Notes under the pieces: model-generated
Seen by the model: only the letters and a program-made list of their open reading frames with translations
Told to the model about the DNA's origin: nothing
Databases searched by the model: none
NCBI GenBank assembly: GCA_030041305.1
Contig: JASHOC010000137.1
Span: 1-49,831, forward strand
From: Acidobacteriaceae bacterium
GTDB lineage: Bacteria > Acidobacteriota > Terriglobia > Terriglobales > Acidobacteriaceae
Direction of reading: 5' to 3'
Length of the DNA stretch: 49,831 bases
Shown: positions 36,198 through 44,142 of the stretch, in pieces
Layout: every line of letters starts with the position of its first letter
Position numbering within the stretch: position 1 is the stretch's first letter
Position numbers and translations under genes: made by a program

Positions 36198-36679
36198 CAG
36201 AGGATGATTGAATTCCCGGCTAACCCTTCGAACGCCTAAACTTCCGCGTCGCCGAAGCGGTCTCAAGCGAAGAAAGCTTTCGATGTGCCCACATCTGTGA
36301 TGCTCGACACATGCTTTTGCTCTCCACTCTCGTTACATTAGTTTCTCCACAGTTTTTGGGGCTGGTACGTTTTCTTCCTTCTTCCCATTCGGTGTTGGAT
36401 GCGTCCCCGCAAGCTGTGGAAGACCTCCAGGGAATGTGTCGGTTAGCAGAGCCCATGCCACGGCCCTAGCCTTGCCTGTTGCAAAAAGGCGGGTTCCCGT
36501 CGACACAGAAAACAATTTTCCCGGGTCCGCGCGCTTTCGCGGGCGTTAACCACCACTGTATAGGCGTGGGGGCGAAGCTCGTGTCTTCGGCCCAAATTAA
36601 ATGGAGTTCGGTACGGCTGCTCGTGGGCACAGGCTGACCCCGCGGCGCCCGATATCGAATCCCGGAAAGGATTCGATCC
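36198..36679. other. Intergenic region upstream of the PHB thiolase
   Basis: About 480 bp without a supported gene. Open minus-strand frames have no ribosome site or family resemblance. The promoter for the thiolase-reductase operon should be here, but I see no copy of the PhaR-type palindrome in it. Confidence 0.4.
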
Positions 36680-37867
36680 ATGGCCCATCGGGAGATCGTA
36701 GTTTTAAGCGCTGTGCGCACCGCCATTGGCAAATTCGGGGGCGCGCTCAAAGATGCACCGCCTACCGAACTGGCCGCCAGGGTTCTGTCGTGCGCTCTCC
36801 GGCGATCAGGCTTGCCAGCCGGCGATATCGGTCATGTGGTATTCGGCAACGTGATCCACACCGAACAAAAAGACATGTACCTGGCCCGGGTGGCGGCCGT
36901 ACGCGGGGGACTGCCGGTGGAAACGCCCGCGCTCAATGTCAATCGCCTCTGCGGGAGCGGCTTGCAGGCCGTCCTGAACGGCGCGCAGGCTATCCTGCAC
37001 GAAGATTGCGACGCGGCGATCTGCGGCGGCGTCGAATCCATGAGCCGGGCGCCGTATTGGTTGCCGGCCATGCGCTGGGGAGCTCGCCTCAACGACGCCA
37101 CAGCAGTGGATGCCCTGGTTGCCGCAGTGACCGATCCTTTCGAACAGGTTCATATGGGCATCACCGCGGAAAATGTGGCGCGCCGCTGGGGCGTCTCACG
37201 GCAGGACCAGGACGAACTGGCGGTGGAGAGCCATCGGCGGGCGATCGAGGCCATCCAGGCGGGAATATTCAACGAGCAGATTGTTCCCATCGAATTGAAG
37301 GTTAAGGGCGGGACTTCCCAGTTTTCGGTGGATGAATCGCCTCGCGCCGACGCCACCCGGGAAAACCTGGCCAGGCTCAAACCCGTCTTCGATCCGGAAG
37401 GAACAGTGACTGCCGGCAACGCTTCCAGCATCAACGACGGAGCCGCGGCGCTGGTCCTGATGGAACGTAAGGCGGCCGAAGAGCGTGGTTTGAAGCCCAT
37501 GGCTCGGCTGCTGGACTACGCCGTCACCGGCGTCGAACCCGGCGTGATGGGCATCGGGCCTGTCTCCGCAGTCAAGAGAGTCTATGCGCGGACCGGGCTC
37601 TGCAACTGCCAAATGGACGTCATCGAATTGAACGAAGCCTTCGCCGCGCAGTTGCTCGCCGTTCGGCGCGAACTCGATTTCCCGCCGGAGAAGACCAATC
37701 CCCATGGCAGCGGCATTTCACTGGGCCATCCTCTGGGCGCAACGGGCGCCATTGTCACCGTCAAGGCGTTGCATGAACTGCGCCGCATCGGCGGTCATTA
37801 CGCCCTCGTCACCATGTGCATCGGCGGCGGGCAAGGCATTGCCGCGATTTTTGAATCTCTGCAATGA
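36680..37867 (+). CDS. phaA: Acetyl-CoA acetyltransferase (beta-ketothiolase)
   Basis: A 395-residue biosynthetic thiolase that joins two acetyl-CoA to acetoacetyl-CoA, the first step of polyhydroxybutyrate synthesis. The acylation cysteine is C91 in NRLCGSGLQ, NEAFAAQ and GHPLGATGA carry the active-site Asn/His, and the second cysteine is in MCIGGGQG. The length is normal. GGAAAGGA lies before the ATG. The reductase gene follows after 10 nt, so the two are co-transcribed. Fatty-acid degradation thiolases are related, but the pairing with phaB and the storage genes argues for PhaA. Confidence 0.93.
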   Translation: MAHREIVVLSAVRTAIGKFGGALKDAPPTELAARVLSCALRRSGLPAGDIGHVVFGNVIHTEQKDMYLARVAAVRGGLPVETPALNVNRLCGSGLQAVLNGAQAILHEDCDAAICGGVESMSRAPYWLPAMRWGARLNDATAVDALVAAVTDPFEQVHMGITAENVARRWGVSRQDQDELAVESHRRAIEAIQAGIFNEQIVPIELKVKGGTSQFSVDESPRADATRENLARLKPVFDPEGTVTAGNASSINDGAAALVLMERKAAEERGLKPMARLLDYAVTGVEPGVMGIGPVSAVKRVYARTGLCNCQMDVIELNEAFAAQLLAVRRELDFPPEKTNPHGSGISLGHPLGATGAIVTVKALHELRRIGGHYALVTMCIGGGQGIAAIFESLQ

Positions 37868-37877
37868 AGGAGGCATC

Positions 37878-38660
37878 ATGGCTACTGCGGTTTTAACCGA
37901 AACGACAGTCTTCTTCCGGAAACCCCTCGATGGCAGAATCGCGCTGGTGACGGGCAGTTCTCGCGGCATCGGCAGCGCCATCGCCAGGGAGTTAGCCGAC
38001 CGCGGCGCGGCGGTCGCCATCAATTACCGCGCCAGCCTGAGCTCCGCCGAAGTGCTCCGCAACGAAATCCGTCAAGCCGGCGGTGAAAGCGACTTGTTTT
38101 GCGCGGATATCTCCGTGCGCCAGGAGGCGCGGGAACTCATTCGCCAGGTGGTCGATGCCTATGGGCGCATCGACATCCTTGTCAACAACGCCGGCATCAC
38201 GCGCGACCGCTCGATTCGCAAAATGACCGATGAGGACTGGACAGAAGTGATCGACACTAACCTGAACAGCATCTTCTACTGCACCAGCGCTGCTGTCCCC
38301 TTCATGGTGGAGCAGAAATTCGGTCGTATCGTGAATATTGCCTCGTTTTCCGGTCAGGCCGGAAATTTCGGCCAAGCCAACTACGCGGCCAGCAAAGGCG
38401 GTATCATCGCCATGACCAAAGTGTTGGCCATCGAGCTGGCCAAGTACAACATCACCGCCAACGTCATCGCGCCCGGTTTTACCACCACGGAAATGGTGGC
38501 GGCGATACCCGCCAACATCCAGGAACAGATCTTGGCGCGAATTCCCTTGGGTCGCTTTGCGCAGCCGGAGGAGATCGCCAAGGCCGCAGCATACCTCGTC
38601 TGCGACGGAGACTACATCACCGGCCAGCAGATCAACGTCAACGGCGGCATCTACATGTAG
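37878..38660 (+). CDS. phaB: Acetoacetyl-CoA reductase
   Basis: A 260-residue short-chain dehydrogenase that reduces acetoacetyl-CoA to (R)-3-hydroxybutyryl-CoA. It has TGSSRGIG near residue 25, NNAG at about 103-106 and the catalytic set S156, Y169, K173. The block GNFGQANYAASK and the segment ITANVIAPGFTTTEMV match PhaB and FabG. AAGGAGGCATC before the ATG is a strong ribosome site. Pairing with the thiolase 10 nt upstream is what distinguishes PhaB from FabG here. Confidence 0.92.
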   Translation: MATAVLTETTVFFRKPLDGRIALVTGSSRGIGSAIARELADRGAAVAINYRASLSSAEVLRNEIRQAGGESDLFCADISVRQEARELIRQVVDAYGRIDILVNNAGITRDRSIRKMTDEDWTEVIDTNLNSIFYCTSAAVPFMVEQKFGRIVNIASFSGQAGNFGQANYAASKGGIIAMTKVLAIELAKYNITANVIAPGFTTTEMVAAIPANIQEQILARIPLGRFAQPEEIAKAAAYLVCDGDYITGQQINVNGGIYM

Positions 38661-38711
38661 GGGTCGAAGCCGGTTATGAACGATCTCGGATGCCGAAGCG
38701 AATAACAGGCT

Positions 38712-39791
38712 CTACTCCGGCATTGACCGGGAGCGAGCGCCCAGCCACGCGTCAATGTGCGGCCAGGTGGTCTTGTGCGCGTTGCTCCCGGCCATGATGC
38801 CGATGTGCCCTCCGGGAATGCGGTAAAGCTCCTTATCGACGCTGCCGACCTTGGCGAGGATCGCCTCCGACTGGCAGGGCGGCGTAATGTGATCGCCCTG
38901 CGCAATCACCGTCAGCAGGTTGGCGCGCAACTTGCGCAGGTCCACCACCCGGCCCCCAATCACCCATTCGCCCTTCATCAGCAGGTTGTGCCGATATAGA
39001 TCCACGATAAGCTGCCGGTAAGTGGCGCCCGCCATGGGTATGTTATCCGTAACCCAGGTGTTCATCGCGTGCCAGGCTTCCACAACCCGGGGATCGTCAA
39101 GATTATCCCAGAGCTTGCAGTAGCTGGCGACGTAGTTATCCACCGGTTTCAAGGCTCTCGCGCCGTAGTCGATCATCTCGCCGGGCATGTTGCCGAACGC
39201 GGCCAACACTTTGTCGACATCGAAATACTTCTCATCCACCCACTTGGCGAAGGTCAATCCCGCCCGGTTCGAAAAGTCCAGCGGCGCGGTCAGCAGCAAC
39301 AGGTTGCGCAGCCCTTCGTCGGGAAGCATGGCGGCGTAGATCGTGGTGATGATCGCCCCGATGCACCAACCCAGCATGCTGAACTCCTCCGAGCCCGAGA
39401 TCGTCTTCATCCTGCGTATGGCGCGGGGAAGATACTCGAGCGCATAATCGTCGAATTTCAGTAGCTTATCTTCGATGCCCGGACATCCCCAATCCAGCAG
39501 GAAGACGTCGTAACCGCGCCCAACCATGAATTCCACAAAACTGTTCCCGGGGCGCAGGTCGAGAATAGAGGGACGGTTCATCACCGCAAATACCAGCAGC
39601 AGGGGAACGCGACACCGCCGCCGGACGTCGATCACCGGTTGATACCGGTAAAGCTTCGCCTTATTGAGCGCCCAGACCAAGTCTTTTGGCGTTTGGGCGA
39701 TGTCGGCCTTCGTGGTCATCACGCGGGAAAGCGTGCTGAACCGCTCTTCGCACGCCGACATTTGATCGCGAAGCGTTGCAGCCTCTGCCAT
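38712..39791 (-). CDS. phaC: Polyhydroxyalkanoate synthase, class III PhaC subunit
   Basis: A 359-residue alpha/beta hydrolase that polymerises (R)-3-hydroxybutyryl-CoA on the granule surface. The triad is C143 in the modified lipase box GWCIGA, D300 in AQGDHITP and H329 in PGGHIGIMAG, spaced almost exactly as in the Allochromatium class III enzyme (149, 302, 331 from memory). The short length and missing N-terminal extension exclude class I and II. I chose the ATG at 39791 with GAGG upstream; a GTG seven codons earlier is possible. The PhaE-like partner is encoded immediately upstream, as required for class III activity. Confidence 0.95.
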   Translation of the reverse strand: MAEAATLRDQMSACEERFSTLSRVMTTKADIAQTPKDLVWALNKAKLYRYQPVIDVRRRCRVPLLLVFAVMNRPSILDLRPGNSFVEFMVGRGYDVFLLDWGCPGIEDKLLKFDDYALEYLPRAIRRMKTISGSEEFSMLGWCIGAIITTIYAAMLPDEGLRNLLLLTAPLDFSNRAGLTFAKWVDEKYFDVDKVLAAFGNMPGEMIDYGARALKPVDNYVASYCKLWDNLDDPRVVEAWHAMNTWVTDNIPMAGATYRQLIVDLYRHNLLMKGEWVIGGRVVDLRKLRANLLTVIAQGDHITPPCQSEAILAKVGSVDKELYRIPGGHIGIMAGSNAHKTTWPHIDAWLGARSRSMPE

Positions 39792-39863
39792 TGGCAACCT
39801 CTGACTTTCCACCCTAACGACAAAGATTGTTCGTTGCGGAGTTGGCCTTCTTCCGGCGCCGCC

Positions 39864-40349
39864 TTACCGGCGAGGCTTGGCGGCCGGTGTAGGCGCCCGT
39901 CGCCTGGTTTGTCCAGCCGCGGTCGCTGCCTTGGGCTGATCCGCACCGGCCGGCGCCGGCGATCCGGCCTCTCCGGAACGGCTGCCCGCTTCCGGCTTCG
40001 CCTTCCTCCCTTCCGCCAGGCGTTTGACAATCTCATCCAGCTTGGCGTCCATGTCGTCCAGGCGCATTTCGATGTTCGTAAAGCGCTCCGCCAGGGCGGC
40101 CACTTCCTGCCGGGAAGGCAACGAGAGTTGCGCGAGCGCCTGGAGCATGTTCTTTTCGAGCGCTTCCCGGAATGGTTTGGTGGCCGTCAGATAGCCATCC
40201 AGCATGGCTCCGGTCGCCTCCGCGTAATCTTCCGAGTTGACGGCGTCGATCATCGCCTTAGACAAGGTGTTGAGGTACGCGTCCCGCACTTCGCGAAACG
40301 GCTCGAAAGGATCGCACGCCTTGCCGCTTGCCTTTGCATCTTCACTCAT
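39864..40349 (-). CDS. phaE: PHA synthase class III subunit PhaE-like protein
   Basis: A 161-residue helical protein. The region FREVRDAYLNTLSKAMIDAV and the segment LSLPSRQEVAALAERFTNIE, followed by a heptad-type coiled coil, match PhaE, the partner needed for class III PhaC. The usual PhaE is about 350 residues, so this is a short form that keeps mainly the C-terminal half, with an Ala/Pro/Lys/Arg-rich tail. It ends 72 bp before phaC on the same strand and starts 231 bp after the phasin stop. A phasin or PhaM-like granule protein is the alternative reading. Confidence 0.75.
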   Translation of the reverse strand: MSEDAKASGKACDPFEPFREVRDAYLNTLSKAMIDAVNSEDYAEATGAMLDGYLTATKPFREALEKNMLQALAQLSLPSRQEVAALAERFTNIEMRLDDMDAKLDEIVKRLAEGRKAKPEAGSRSGEAGSPAPAGADQPKAATAAGQTRRRAPTPAAKPRR

Positions 40350-40580
40350 ACATCGCCCCGCTTGGAATATCAGGAAGCATACACCTATCCGCGCGGCCGG
40401 GCGACCCGGTCCTTCACCCATGCTGAAGGAGGATCGCCCGGCCATCGCGTGCGCGCGATGCTCTAAAAGCCCTGTCCCCTTGCTCACGCGTTGATTTGCG
40501 CGCCTTGGGGCCCCAGGGTCCCGATTTTGAGACCCGGAAAGACACGTTCCCAAGGACCCAAATCAACCGGTCAGCGGCCT

Positions 40581-41159
40581 CTAGTGCACCGCAATATCCA
40601 GGAGCTCCTTCTGTGCGTCAATCACGGTGTCGACGCCCTTTCGAAATGATTCGGCCGCCGCGTCGGCTGGGGCTCCGTTCAATCCAAACTGGTTCCGGAA
40701 CGTATCGAACACCGCCTTGGCATGCGCCGCGGTGTGGTCCAGCACCCTCTTCTGGACGCCCACCGAACGCTCCACCGCCTGCTGTACGTACGTGGTCGCG
40801 CTCTCATTCGCCTTGCCGGTCTCCGCAGAGCGCTCGCGGCTCATCTCCGCCAAGGCCCGGCTCTGTTCCACTACGGCGTCGATGGCCGCCCTGCGGGTGT
40901 CGGCATAGCGCTCCCACCCTTTGGTCGCCAGGTCGAGCAGGAAAAGTCCGGGCGCCCAGGGGGTTTTCTGCGCCATATTCTTCCATGCTTCCGTCACCTC
41001 GGCGTTCTGCGCCACGGCAAGATCGAGGCCGCGCTTTTCCAATTCGGCTATCCGCTCCACGCCGCTGAAGAAGAGAGCGGGAAACTGCTCTCCAAACCAC
41101 TTCTTTTCCGCGGTTTCCTGCGCCGCCGGTTCACGCGCTGCTTTGGGGGTCGGGCTCAT
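40581..41159 (-). CDS. phaP: Phasin family protein
   Basis: A 192-residue amphipathic, largely helical protein of phasin type, which coats polyhydroxyalkanoate granules and sets their size and number. Helical segments such as SRALAEMSRERSAETGKANE and VFDTFRNQFGL with FRKGVDTVIDAQKELLDIAV are typical. No signal or membrane segment is present. AAGGAGTGAGATT precedes the ATG at 41159. It is the first gene of the phasin-phaE-phaC run and is divergent from phaR, the normal arrangement for a PhaR-repressed phasin. A tandem PhaR-type operator lies just upstream. Confidence 0.85.
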   Translation of the reverse strand: MSPTPKAAREPAAQETAEKKWFGEQFPALFFSGVERIAELEKRGLDLAVAQNAEVTEAWKNMAQKTPWAPGLFLLDLATKGWERYADTRRAAIDAVVEQSRALAEMSRERSAETGKANESATTYVQQAVERSVGVQKRVLDHTAAHAKAVFDTFRNQFGLNGAPADAAAESFRKGVDTVIDAQKELLDIAVH

Positions 41160-41180
41160 AATCTCACTCCTTCCAGTTTT

Positions 41181-41209
41181 ATGCTGCAGATTATGCTGCA
41201 CCGCAGCAC
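41181..41209. promoter_or_regulatory. Putative PhaR operator with extra half-site (phasin/phaR)
   Basis: The core ATGCTGCACCGCAGCAC at 41193-41209 contains an exact CTGC-N3-GCAG and is an 8-1-8 palindrome. A second ATGCTGCA half-site starts 12 bp earlier at 41181. It sits between the divergent phasin and phaR genes, so it could repress the phasin and auto-regulate phaR. Confidence 0.7.
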
Positions 41210-41262
41210 AAACCCATCATACGCCGGTTCCCAAAGCTGTCAAGAGTAAAATGAGGGTCGAT

Positions 41263-41841
41263 ATGGCCCAGAAGACCGTTTTGATCAAAAAATATGAGAA
41301 TCGGCGGCTTTATGACGCCACCAATAGCCGTTACGTCAACCTCGAAGACGTAGCCCAGATCCTCAAAAGCGGCCACGATGTCCGGGTCGTAGACGTCGCC
41401 ACAGGCGCCGACATCACCCGGCTTATCCTCACCCAGATCATTGTGGAAGACGCCAAAACGCCGGGTTCCGAGTTTCCCCTGGACATGTTGCGCCAGATGG
41501 TCATCGCCTCTGGGCGCGCCAGTCAGGAGAGCGCCCTCAACTACATGAACGCTATGCTCGATATCTATCAGAAGACCTACCGGGCCATGGCTCCGCCCAT
41601 TAATTTTTTCGAATTCCTCGAGCGCGCCGGCATGCCGCGCGGCGCGCGAAGGCAGCCGGAAGTGCAAATGGCGCCGGGAAGGGAAGCCGAGGAAGCAGTG
41701 CAGCAAACGCACCCCCTCCGCGCGACACCCGGCGAAGAGCGCGACGAATTGAAGCAGCGCGTAGTCGAACTGGAAAAACTGGTTGCTTCTCTCGTTCCCC
41801 GACAGGCCGCGCGCAAACGCCCAGCGCGTAAGAAAAAGTAG
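41263..41841 (+). CDS. phaR: PHA accumulation regulator
   Basis: A 192-residue regulator of polyhydroxyalkanoate accumulation. Residues about 6-65 form the PHB_acc_N DNA-binding domain (IKKYENRRLYDATNSRYVNL, VVDVATGADITRLILTQIIV), followed by the PHB_acc granule-binding region (LDMLRQMVIASGRASQE, NYMNAMLDIYQ) and a Lys/Arg-rich tail. PhaR represses phasin genes and leaves DNA to bind nascent polymer. GAGGGTCGAT before the ATG at 41263 supports that start; 41251 is in frame and possible. It is divergent from the phasin gene, and its likely operator is in the intergenic gap. Confidence 0.93.
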   Translation: MAQKTVLIKKYENRRLYDATNSRYVNLEDVAQILKSGHDVRVVDVATGADITRLILTQIIVEDAKTPGSEFPLDMLRQMVIASGRASQESALNYMNAMLDIYQKTYRAMAPPINFFEFLERAGMPRGARRQPEVQMAPGREAEEAVQQTHPLRATPGEERDELKQRVVELEKLVASLVPRQAARKRPARKKK

Positions 41842-42083
41842 CGCGCGCTCGCATGACCGGGTAATCGCGAGGCTTATCGGTCGGCAAACGGCCTGGCGAA
41901 TGGCGGTTCGACCTTTGGCCGGTCATGGATGGCGGTCGCGGAAAGAGCGCGCCAATGATGCGCGCAAATCGCCCTCTCGACTAACCGACCATACTGCGTT
42001 GATCGGAGGTCTGAAGCTCGTACCCTTCAAACTGGCCTACGACCCATTTCTGAACACGCCCGAAAGGCGCGGCTACGCGGTCA

Positions 42084-43358
42084 TCAGCCCCGGCTCTCCG
42101 TGGCGAAAGGTCCAAAGACGGCTTTCACCTGGCCCAACTCGTCGCGCGCGTTGAGCAGGTATACGGTGAAAGTGCGTCCCTCGATGGGCACACGGAGCAC
42201 AACGTGGCCGTCACGGCTCGACAGCCGGCCAGACAGCGGCAGAGTTTGTTGAAGGGCTGCCGGCGCCGCGTCAAGCGCGAAGACCAACCGTTCTCCCGCA
42301 TAGAAATCGCGACTGAACAAATTCTGAAGCACACTGGCTGCGGGCTGAGAGACTCGCCACGTCGGGATTACCCAGGCGCGTGGGCGGAGGGCGCGAACCG
42401 CCGCAGGTCCGCAGCCGCCCGTGTCGCCATCGTGATCGGCTTGAGCGGCCGCCACGGGACCAGCCGCCTGCGCAACCGGCGTTTCGATGTCGCGCCACAA
42501 GGAATGGCCCTGTTCGGCGTCGCAGGTGACGCCGCTGCCGGCGTAGTACCGGAATCGGCCAAACTTGAGATGCACCGCAATGCTGCACATCCCTTCGCTC
42601 GGCATTTCCTCGGCGGAGAGGCCCTTCGGGGGTGGAAAATGCGCATGGAACATTTCCCCGGAACCCGTCCAGACGTCGCCATTCGCCGCCAGCACGCGCG
42701 CTTCGAATTGGGGATAGAGGTCGGGACGCCCGCGCAGGGCGAGTTGTCGCGACGATCCGGGGTGCGCGGCCGCGATACTGGTTCCGAGTTCCGCCTGGCT
42801 TCGGGCCAAGGCGATATAGTTGAGCGCGGCCGGATCGCGCGCCGGCGCGGGAAAGTTGTAGTCGGGCCAGCCGCGATCGATGATTTCGTCGATTTCCAGG
42901 GCCTCGGCCACATACGCGGCGCCCGTAAGCTTGTAATTGCCCAGAGTGGACTGGGGGCTGGAAGCGGCGACATCGCCCACGCGGTCACCGCGCAGGTTGG
43001 TCAGCAGCAAAATGTTCAGGCCACTTTGGCCGATCCTGTCGATCTGGCGGCTGACGTAGCGCGCAATCCACTGGCCTGCCGGCAGGGTTGCATTGGGCAT
43101 CGCCGGGGGCATGGAATTCGCCGCGCCATGGGCCTCGCCGGCGTCGAGCAGCATGGTTGTGCCATCCGGCCCGATGACCAAGGTCGAGTTGCCCCGGCCG
43201 GTGGCAATGTGATGAATCTCGAGAAGGCCCGGCTCCCATGCGGGGAGTGTGCGGCCTGGTTTGTCTGCCGGCGCCGGCGCCGCGGCCGTACCTTCCGGCA
43301 ACCCCGTCGCGGCGAGTAAGGCAAGCGTCGATCGAAGAAACTCCCGCCGTCCCGGCAT
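42084..43358 (-). CDS. Exported metallo-beta-lactamase-fold protein with lost metal motif
   Basis: A 424-residue exported protein with a Tat-type leader (RREFLRS, then a hydrophobic stretch). The core resembles ComEC/Rec2-type metallo-beta-lactamase-fold hydrolases: GNSTLVIGPDGTTMLLDAGE is the usual first strand and turn. Where an active enzyme has THxHxDHxG, this protein reads LLLTNLRGDRVGDV, so two of the expected histidines are replaced. Later parts (ADHDGDTGGCG, YAGERLVFALD) fit the same fold. It is probably non-catalytic or uses another chemistry. The start at 43358 has GGGAG upstream. It stands alone, convergent with phaR. Confidence 0.7.
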   Translation of the reverse strand: MPGRREFLRSTLALLAATGLPEGTAAAPAPADKPGRTLPAWEPGLLEIHHIATGRGNSTLVIGPDGTTMLLDAGEAHGAANSMPPAMPNATLPAGQWIARYVSRQIDRIGQSGLNILLLTNLRGDRVGDVAASSPQSTLGNYKLTGAAYVAEALEIDEIIDRGWPDYNFPAPARDPAALNYIALARSQAELGTSIAAAHPGSSRQLALRGRPDLYPQFEARVLAANGDVWTGSGEMFHAHFPPPKGLSAEEMPSEGMCSIAVHLKFGRFRYYAGSGVTCDAEQGHSLWRDIETPVAQAAGPVAAAQADHDGDTGGCGPAAVRALRPRAWVIPTWRVSQPAASVLQNLFSRDFYAGERLVFALDAAPAALQQTLPLSGRLSSRDGHVVLRVPIEGRTFTVYLLNARDELGQVKAVFGPFATESRG

Positions 43359-43384
43359 GCACTTCGCTCCCCCGAAACTTTCTA

Positions 43385-43780
43385 GAGCCTGTTATGAACT
43401 TTGGGGCAGACAGCGTTGCGAGCGAAAATCCGGCCAGAACCGGGGCCCCCCCGGATGGGTCTTTGTCCGTGGGGCGGAGACGAGGCCGAGCCCGCAGGCT
43501 GTGGCGGGTCCACCGTCAAGGGCGAGAACGAAGTATGGCCGGATTTCCACCCCAGCGACCAAACGCCGTCGCTGGGGACCCCGGGATTTTCGCCGCAACC
43601 CTTCGGGACGGGGCCGATTTTTCCGATTTCGTGGTCGCTCGTCGCTAGCAGACACCCGGTGTTCCACCCCACGGACGAAGAGCACGTCCGTGGGGGCCCC
43701 GGCATGCGTCCCTCCTCGCTCCTGGAACTGGGGAAAAATTGGCTCCCGTCGCTGCCCGCCCCAAAGTTCATAACAGGCTC
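43385..43780 (+). mobile_element. TA-flanked hairpin-rich MITE-like element B, copy 1 (396 bp)
   Basis: The element is bounded by TA on both sides and has inverted ends: GAGCCTGTTATGAACTTTGG at the left matches the reverse complement of the right end, and the similarity runs on imperfectly for about 30 bases. Inside are G+C hairpins with 10-bp stems such as CCCCAGCGAC/GTCGCTGGGG and CCCCACGGAC/GTCCGTGGGG. It has no recognisable transposase. Ends and TA flanks recall IS5- or IS630-like elements. One hairpin stem near the left end is degraded relative to copy 2. Confidence 0.8.
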
Positions 43781-43782
43781 TA

Positions 43783-43906
43783 GGAGTCTGTCGGAAATAG
43801 ATTTCTGATCGTTTAGAATCAACAACTTACGAATTCTACAGATTTTCGTATATCGTTGATTCTAAATCAGTTATGAAATCAAAAAGTTCAATCTCCGACA
43901 CACTCC
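43783..43906 (+). mobile_element. Small TA-flanked inverted-repeat element C (124 bp)
   Basis: This is an A+T-rich element with ends GGAGTCTGTCGGA and the reverse complement GGAGTGTGTCGGA, bounded by TA. A second internal inverted repeat, TTTAGAATCAAC near the left and its complement near the right, makes the whole unit a long imperfect palindrome. It has no coding capacity. Its left TA is the same TA that closes element B copy 1. Confidence 0.75.
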
Positions 43907-44142
43907 TAGAATTGATGATACGGAAGTGAGGGGTGCGAGGCGCCATGTTTTCATTGAACGGGGAAACGGTTCTGCTGAAAAAGCAATGGAATGAGCACCT
44001 CAAGGCTTAAGCGAACAGCCGAAGACGAAGGTCATTCTCTCGGGGATCGAGTTCTCGTGGAGCGGGGCGCAACAGTGCGAGTTCCCAAGGAGATCGGGAC
44101 GTGCAGGGATTGCCAGCGAGACGCGGCAAACAGAGAAATGCG
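43907..44142. other. Intergenic region past the mobile elements
   Basis: Only a 21-codon frame from about 43945 is seen (MFSLNGETVLLKKQWNEHLK), which has no family resemblance. It could be a gene remnant. Confidence 0.35.

Noticed and set aside
36220..36515. Overlapping minus-strand frames before the thiolase gene
   Set aside because: No ribosome site or recognisable motif; frames differ and overlap the probable promoter.
41842..42083. Short plus-strand frame after phaR
   Set aside because: It overlaps phaR out of frame and has no start signal or known motif.
42204..43319. Long plus-strand frame opposite the metallo-beta-lactamase-fold gene
   Set aside because: The minus-strand frame has a Tat leader, ribosome site and family blocks; the plus frame has none.
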